The translations under genes and the position numbers were made by a program. Below, in pieces: positions 60,953-64,000 of a DNA stretch of 64,000 nt (within the stretch, counting starts at the first letter, position 1; each line of letters starts with the position of its first letter). Origin of the DNA: Pseudomonas sp. PDM18 (GTDB lineage Bacteria > Pseudomonadota > Gammaproteobacteria > Pseudomonadales > Pseudomonadaceae); NCBI RefSeq assembly GCF_014852585.1, contig NZ_JACVBX010000002.1:648742-712741 (forward strand), written 5' to 3'. Below the pieces are notes generated by a model. It was not told the origin of the DNA, made no database searches, and was given only the letters and a program-made list of their open reading frames with translations.

Positions 60953-61371
60953 GCCAGCCTCCGCTTCAGCCAACCGATGACGCCGCCCATGACGGGCAAG
61001 TGCTCATAGAGCAGCGCGCCGGCATCGAAGTAGTCCCGGTGAAACTCGACGCGCTCGCCCCAGCGAAGATGGCTGCACCCATCCACGGCGATAAGCGCGC
61101 CGCCGGCCAGGCGCGGGTGGCGGTAAAGCAGGGTCCAGCGCAGGTAGCCCTGCCCGGGGGCGACCTCGTCGAATCCGTGGAAGTCGTAGCGCAGCCCCTG
61201 CACATTGGCGTAAAGCGACGCGAAGTAGCGGCGCAAGTCGGCGAGGCCGTCCACCCGGTGCAACGGATCCTGGAAACGCACGGCTGGGCTGTACAACTCG
61301 TCCAGGCGATGGAGACTCGCAGCGTCGAGCTCGGCGAAACGCCTGGCGAAGGATTGCAGAAACGAAGACAT
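60949..61371 (-). CDS. NTF2/SnoaL-like protein
   Basis: 140 residues of the NTF2-like alpha+beta cone fold (AVRFQDPLHRVDGLADLRRYFASLY, WGERVEFHRDYFDAG). First gene of the operon that ends with DUF2878, start at 61371 behind GGAG. The fold serves as small-ligand binder or isomerase; role here unknown. Confidence 0.85.
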   Translation of the reverse strand: MSSFLQSFARRFAELDAASLHRLDELYSPAVRFQDPLHRVDGLADLRRYFASLYANVQGLRYDFHGFDEVAPGQGYLRWTLLYRHPRLAGGALIAVDGCSHLRWGERVEFHRDYFDAGALLYEHLPVMGGVIGWLKRRLA

Positions 61372-61389
61372 GGCAGGCTCCGAAAAATA

Positions 61390-61415
61390 CTGTACAGCCA
61401 AATATTTCTGTACAG
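61390..61415 (-). promoter_or_regulatory. paired palindromes CTGTACAG (LitR operator candidate 1)
   Basis: Two exact CTGTACAG sites at 61390-61397 and 61408-61415, 18 bp start to start, upstream of the NTF2-like gene. Confidence 0.6.
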
Positions 61416-61440
61416 ATATAAGCGAAGCCTACGGCATTAA

Positions 61441-61467
61441 TTGTACAAATCAAGTCACCTTGTACAA
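61441..61467 (-). promoter_or_regulatory. paired palindromes TTGTACAA over a promoter (LitR operator candidate 2)
   Basis: Two exact TTGTACAA sites at 61441-61448 and 61460-61467, 19 bp start to start. On the minus strand they contain TTGTAC and TACAAT spaced 16 bp, a good sigma70 promoter for the NTF2-to-DUF2878 operon. A MerR-type dimer bound here would block RNA polymerase. Confidence 0.65.
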
Positions 61468-61480
61468 TTTTTAGTGCAGG

Positions 61481-61933
61481 TCATTGGTTACGGTTCAGCG
61501 CGCCGAGTTGCTCCTTGAGCGCCTCAACCTCCGCCTCCAGTTCGCGCACGCGCTCCTGAGCCGCGACTTCGCGGCTGACATCGCGCTGGATGCCGATGAA
61601 GTACGTGAGCTGGTCCGCTTCGTTACGTACCGGCGTGATTGACAGCTCGTTCCAGAAAGGCGTGCCGTCCTTGCGGAAGTTGTGCAGCACCTGGCGACAG
61701 GATTGCCCGCTGCGGATCGCCTCGCGCACGGCCGCCAAACCCGCCTGCTGCCGCTCGCTGCCCTGCAGGAAACGGCAGTCCTGATAGAGGATGTCATCTA
61801 CGGCGAAGCCGGTCAGGCGTTCGAACGCTGCGTTGGCATAGATCAGGATGCTGTCCTCCCCCTCCTGCTCGGCCACCACGATGCCGTCGTTGGAAGCTTC
61901 GACCATCAATTGCAGGAGCTTGGCGTTGATCAT
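61481..61933 (-). CDS. short LOV blue-light photoreceptor
   Basis: 150 residues: one LOV/PAS domain (about 1-115) and a C-terminal helix (REVAAQERVRELEAEVEALKEQLG), with no output domain, as in the PpSB-LOV proteins of P. putida. The photoactive Cys53 lies in DCRFLQG (the usual GxNCRFLQ has Asn where this has Asp). It should bind FMN and form a flavin-Cys adduct in blue light. Divergent from the MerR gene at 62056; the coiled-coil helix probably mediates dimerisation and contact with LitR. Confidence 0.92.
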   Translation of the reverse strand: MINAKLLQLMVEASNDGIVVAEQEGEDSILIYANAAFERLTGFAVDDILYQDCRFLQGSERQQAGLAAVREAIRSGQSCRQVLHNFRKDGTPFWNELSITPVRNEADQLTYFIGIQRDVSREVAAQERVRELEAEVEALKEQLGALNRNQ

Positions 61934-62055
61934 GGGTTTTCCCTTCGGTTCGCTGCGATCCGCCTAGGGTAGTCGGGTGGCCGGGTACTTCCTAGCTGGG
62001 CCACAAACCTTGCGGCTGGTTTACAATCCGTGTTCCCTTGCCGCCTGGCCGCGCT

Positions 62056-62955
62056 ATGAACGACCTGTCCGATACCGCCCCCAGCGACCTCCTGCCCATG
62101 CGCGAGATCGTGCGCCTCACTGGCGTCAATCCGGTGACCCTGCGAGCGTGGGAGCGCCGCTACGGCCTGGTCAGCCCGCTGCGCACCGATGGCGGCCATC
62201 GGCTGTACACCCCCCGGGATCTGCAGACCATCCAGGACATCCTGCTATGGACCGGTCGTGGCATGCCGGTGGGCAAGATCGGCGAGTTGCTTGCCCAACG
62301 CCAGCGGCAGGAATCGGCCCAGCCCGACGATGAGCGCTTGCAGTGGCGTGAAGCTTTTTCCAGGGCCGCTGCGGCATTCGACCAGAGCGAACTCGACCGC
62401 CTCTACGGTCAGGCCTACAGCATCTTTCCCAGCGCCACACTGCTGGAGGACATCCTCCTGCCGCTGTGGCGTTCCCTGCTGACGCTCAACGGCTATGGCG
62501 CCCGCAGCCAGTGGGGCTTTCTTGACGCCTTCCTGCGCGCCCGAGTGCTGCTGCGCCTGCAAATGAGCCGTGCGCTTGGCGCCGGGGTGCTGCTGGCCGA
62601 TGCTGCCGGTACCACGCGGGAATTCGAATTGCTGGCCACAGGCCTGCTGCTGGGCGGCGACGATCTGCGCGTCCAAGTTCTGCCGGGCGCGCCACTGGAC
62701 GAGCTGCCGCTGGTTGGCGCGGCGATGCGCCCGGCTGCACTCGTACTGGTCGCCCACGTGGACTTGTCGGCGGATGCGATCAAACGTCTGGATCGACTGC
62801 AGATGGCGATCGAATGTCCGCTGGCCTTGATCGGCGAAGCGGCCGAGAGGATCGCCAGCGCCTCTTCGGGGGTGCCCATGGTGGCCCTGGGAAGCAGTCC
62901 GGCCCTCGGCGCACGGAGGCTGCGATTGATGCTAAGCGGTGCCTTGGAGCTTTAA
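62056..62955 (+). CDS. MerR-family regulator, class II LitR (PplR-like)
   Basis: 299 residues. MerR-type HTH at 12-80 (MREIVRLTGVNPVTLRAWERRYGL, GHRLYTPRDLQ), then a B12-binding-like region in which I see no cobalamin-ligand His motif (DxHxxG), the defining lack of class II LitR. In P. putida such proteins act with short LOV proteins to control light-induced genes. ATG at 62056; a TTG at 62038 is less likely. Targets are probably the TGTACA palindrome pairs. Confidence 0.87.
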   Translation: MNDLSDTAPSDLLPMREIVRLTGVNPVTLRAWERRYGLVSPLRTDGGHRLYTPRDLQTIQDILLWTGRGMPVGKIGELLAQRQRQESAQPDDERLQWREAFSRAAAAFDQSELDRLYGQAYSIFPSATLLEDILLPLWRSLLTLNGYGARSQWGFLDAFLRARVLLRLQMSRALGAGVLLADAAGTTREFELLATGLLLGGDDLRVQVLPGAPLDELPLVGAAMRPAALVLVAHVDLSADAIKRLDRLQMAIECPLALIGEAAERIASASSGVPMVALGSSPALGARRLRLMLSGALEL

Positions 62956-63144
62956 TCGCCCGCCGCTCGAGTCGCCAAAATCCGTACGACTCAAATAGCT
63001 AGTACAGAATATTCGCTGCACACGTCCCGCGTTAAATCTTGATGGCCGGCAGGGTCAACTCGCGGTAGCCAAAGACCCGCGGATTTCGGGTCAAGATAAA
63101 TGATTCCCTGGAGGGGGAATCCATGTGCGGACAATCGTACTCAT
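62956..63144. other. intergenic region with weak operator-like pair and 7-codon ORF
   Basis: 236-bp gap up to the TolC stop. CCGTACGA (62982-62989) and TAGTACAG (63000-63007) repeat the 18-bp spacing of the light operators, in degenerate form. A strong GGAGGGGG precedes ATG TGC GGA CAA TCG TAC TCA TGA (63123-63146), a 7-residue frame MCGQSYS that runs straight into the terminator. A short transcript here is possible. Confidence 0.35.
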
Positions 63145-63176
63145 GAAAAAGCCCCGGTAAATGCCGGGGCTTTTTC
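63145..63176. terminator. bidirectional factor-independent terminator
   Basis: GAAAAAGCCCCGG-TAAATG-CCGGGGCTTTTTC: perfect 13-bp stem with A-run and T-run on both sides. It ends the TolC-family gene and any transcript coming from the LitR side. Confidence 0.92.
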
Positions 63177-63191
63177 ATTCAGGGCGGGCCG

Positions 63192-64000
63192 TCAGGGATT
63201 GGCGATTTCACCGCGCTGCCACTGTTCCTCGCGGCTGGCCAGGCCCTGGCCGATGTCGCTGAGCGAGTCGGATTTCAGCTGTGCCGGCAGCGGGTCGAGG
63301 CCCACGCTGGCGAACACCTGGCCGTAGGCGTTGCGCAGCTCGGCATAGGCCAGGTCGCGCTGCAGGTCAGCCTGCAGGTTGTTCAGCTCGCCCTGGATCA
63401 GCTCCAGTTCGCCGATGCCCTGGGCCTGGTGACGATTGCGCAGTTCCTGGGTGATCTGCCCGTCGAGGCTGGCCAGCTCTTCGCTGGTCTGGAACTGCCG
63501 GCGCGCCTCCTGGTAGTTCGCCTGGGCAACATAGAGCTGCGCCAGAACCGCCATGGACAGCGCCTGGCGGCGCGCCGCGGCGACGTCTTCGCCGGCCTTG
63601 GCGACCTTGATCGCCGCCGGCGCGGAAATCACGTTGAACAGGTTCCAGGTGACCTTGACGCCGTAGTCGGCCCAGCTCTGGTTCACCAGGTAGGAGTTGC
63701 TGTCGTAGTGCCCACCCGCGGAGAACTCCAGGCCCGGCAGCAGGCGCAGCATGGCCTTCTTGGTCTCGGCGGCGCTGATGCGGCTCTGGTAGTCCTGCTC
63801 GCGCAGTTCCGGCCGCGAAGCCAGCGCCTCGCGCTCCAGGCTGTCCATGCTCACCTTCAGCTCCGGCAGCGGGTAGCCGTCGGCCGGCATGGCCAGCTTC
63901 AGGTCGGTGCCCGGCGGCAGGTTGATCAGGGTGGCCAGCTCGGTCTTGGCCAGCGACAGCGCCTTGCGCTGCACTTCCAGCTGGCGCGTGGCTTCGATCA
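63192..64000 (-). CDS. TolC-family outer-membrane efflux protein (C-terminal part)
   Basis: About 269 C-terminal residues visible; the start lies beyond base 64000. Outer-membrane-factor features are ATLINLPPGTDL, SRPELREQDYQSRISAAETKKAMLRLLPGLEFSAGG and the long heptad-rich helices AKAGEDVAAARRQALSMAVLAQLYVAQANYQEA. It forms the outer-membrane duct of a tripartite exporter; partner genes are outside the window. Ends just before the strong terminator. Confidence 0.85.
   Translation of the reverse strand, partial: IEATRQLEVQRKALSLAKTELATLINLPPGTDLKLAMPADGYPLPELKVSMDSLEREALASRPELREQDYQSRISAAETKKAMLRLLPGLEFSAGGHYDSNSYLVNQSWADYGVKVTWNLFNVISAPAAIKVAKAGEDVAAARRQALSMAVLAQLYVAQANYQEARRQFQTSEELASLDGQITQELRNRHQAQGIGELELIQGELNNLQADLQRDLAYAELRNAYGQVFASVGLDPLPAQLKSDSLSDIGQGLASREEQWQRGEIANP

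Overview
The window is high-GC Gammaproteobacterial DNA that reads as a Pseudomonas chromosome. The codon use, the REP and REPIN families, a LysR / 3-mercaptopropionate dioxygenase / multi-rhodanese trio in the same order as P. aeruginosa PA2601-PA2603 (from memory), a 302-residue GlsA and a class II LitR/LOV cluster like that of P. putida all fit. The species cannot be fixed from this sequence; a relative of the P. aeruginosa/nitroreducens/citronellolis branch is my inference.

Bases 1-39,734 are mostly an organosulfur-scavenging island. It holds an SsuABC-type ABC transporter with an acyl-CoA-dehydrogenase-like flavoprotein and an AhpD-like protein (1-4232, AraC regulator divergent). Next is a dipeptide-type ABC transporter with a DszA-type monooxygenase and a hydrolase (5321-12397). 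A TTC38-like TPR protein and a P1 peptidase follow. A long operon then encodes a TonB receptor, a DszA-type monooxygenase, an exported SurE-like phosphatase and four more luciferase-like (LLM) monooxygenases (15617-24611). After it come an SfnR-type sigma54 activator, and an operon with a leaderless THI5-like binding protein, an APH-fold kinase, a rhodanese, a TonB receptor, PnuC and a GntR regulator (25981-32546). Two orphan SsuA-like binding proteins, a seventh LLM enzyme and the LysR/mdo/rhodanese group complete the island. Four consensus sigma54 (-24/-12) promoters stand as two divergent pairs in front of the 12397, 12787, 15203 and 15617 genes. SfnR, encoded in the same island, is the obvious candidate activator.

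Bases 39,735-51,944 are more ordinary accessory and housekeeping content: chromate resistance (chrB, chrA), a membrane diguanylate cyclase, a LysR / ModA-like binding protein / citrate-type MFS group, glutaminase, a LysR regulator, a 14-TM MFS exporter, a candidate small RNA with a small ORF, and a cytochrome b561.

Bases 51,941-62,955 form a light and singlet-oxygen response region. It contains a catalase-like peroxidase with cytochrome b561, and an operon of chalcone-isomerase-like protein, DUF3833 lipoprotein, DUF6482, Fe-S photolyase/cryptochrome and DUF2256. On the other strand an operon runs NTF2-like, SDR, FAD amine oxidase, DUF1365, Cfa and DUF2878. A short LOV photoreceptor and a divergent class II LitR (MerR family) stand at its head. 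Paired TGTACA palindromes spaced 18-19 bp mark the promoters of both operons. The window ends inside a TolC-family outer-membrane channel behind a strong bidirectional terminator.
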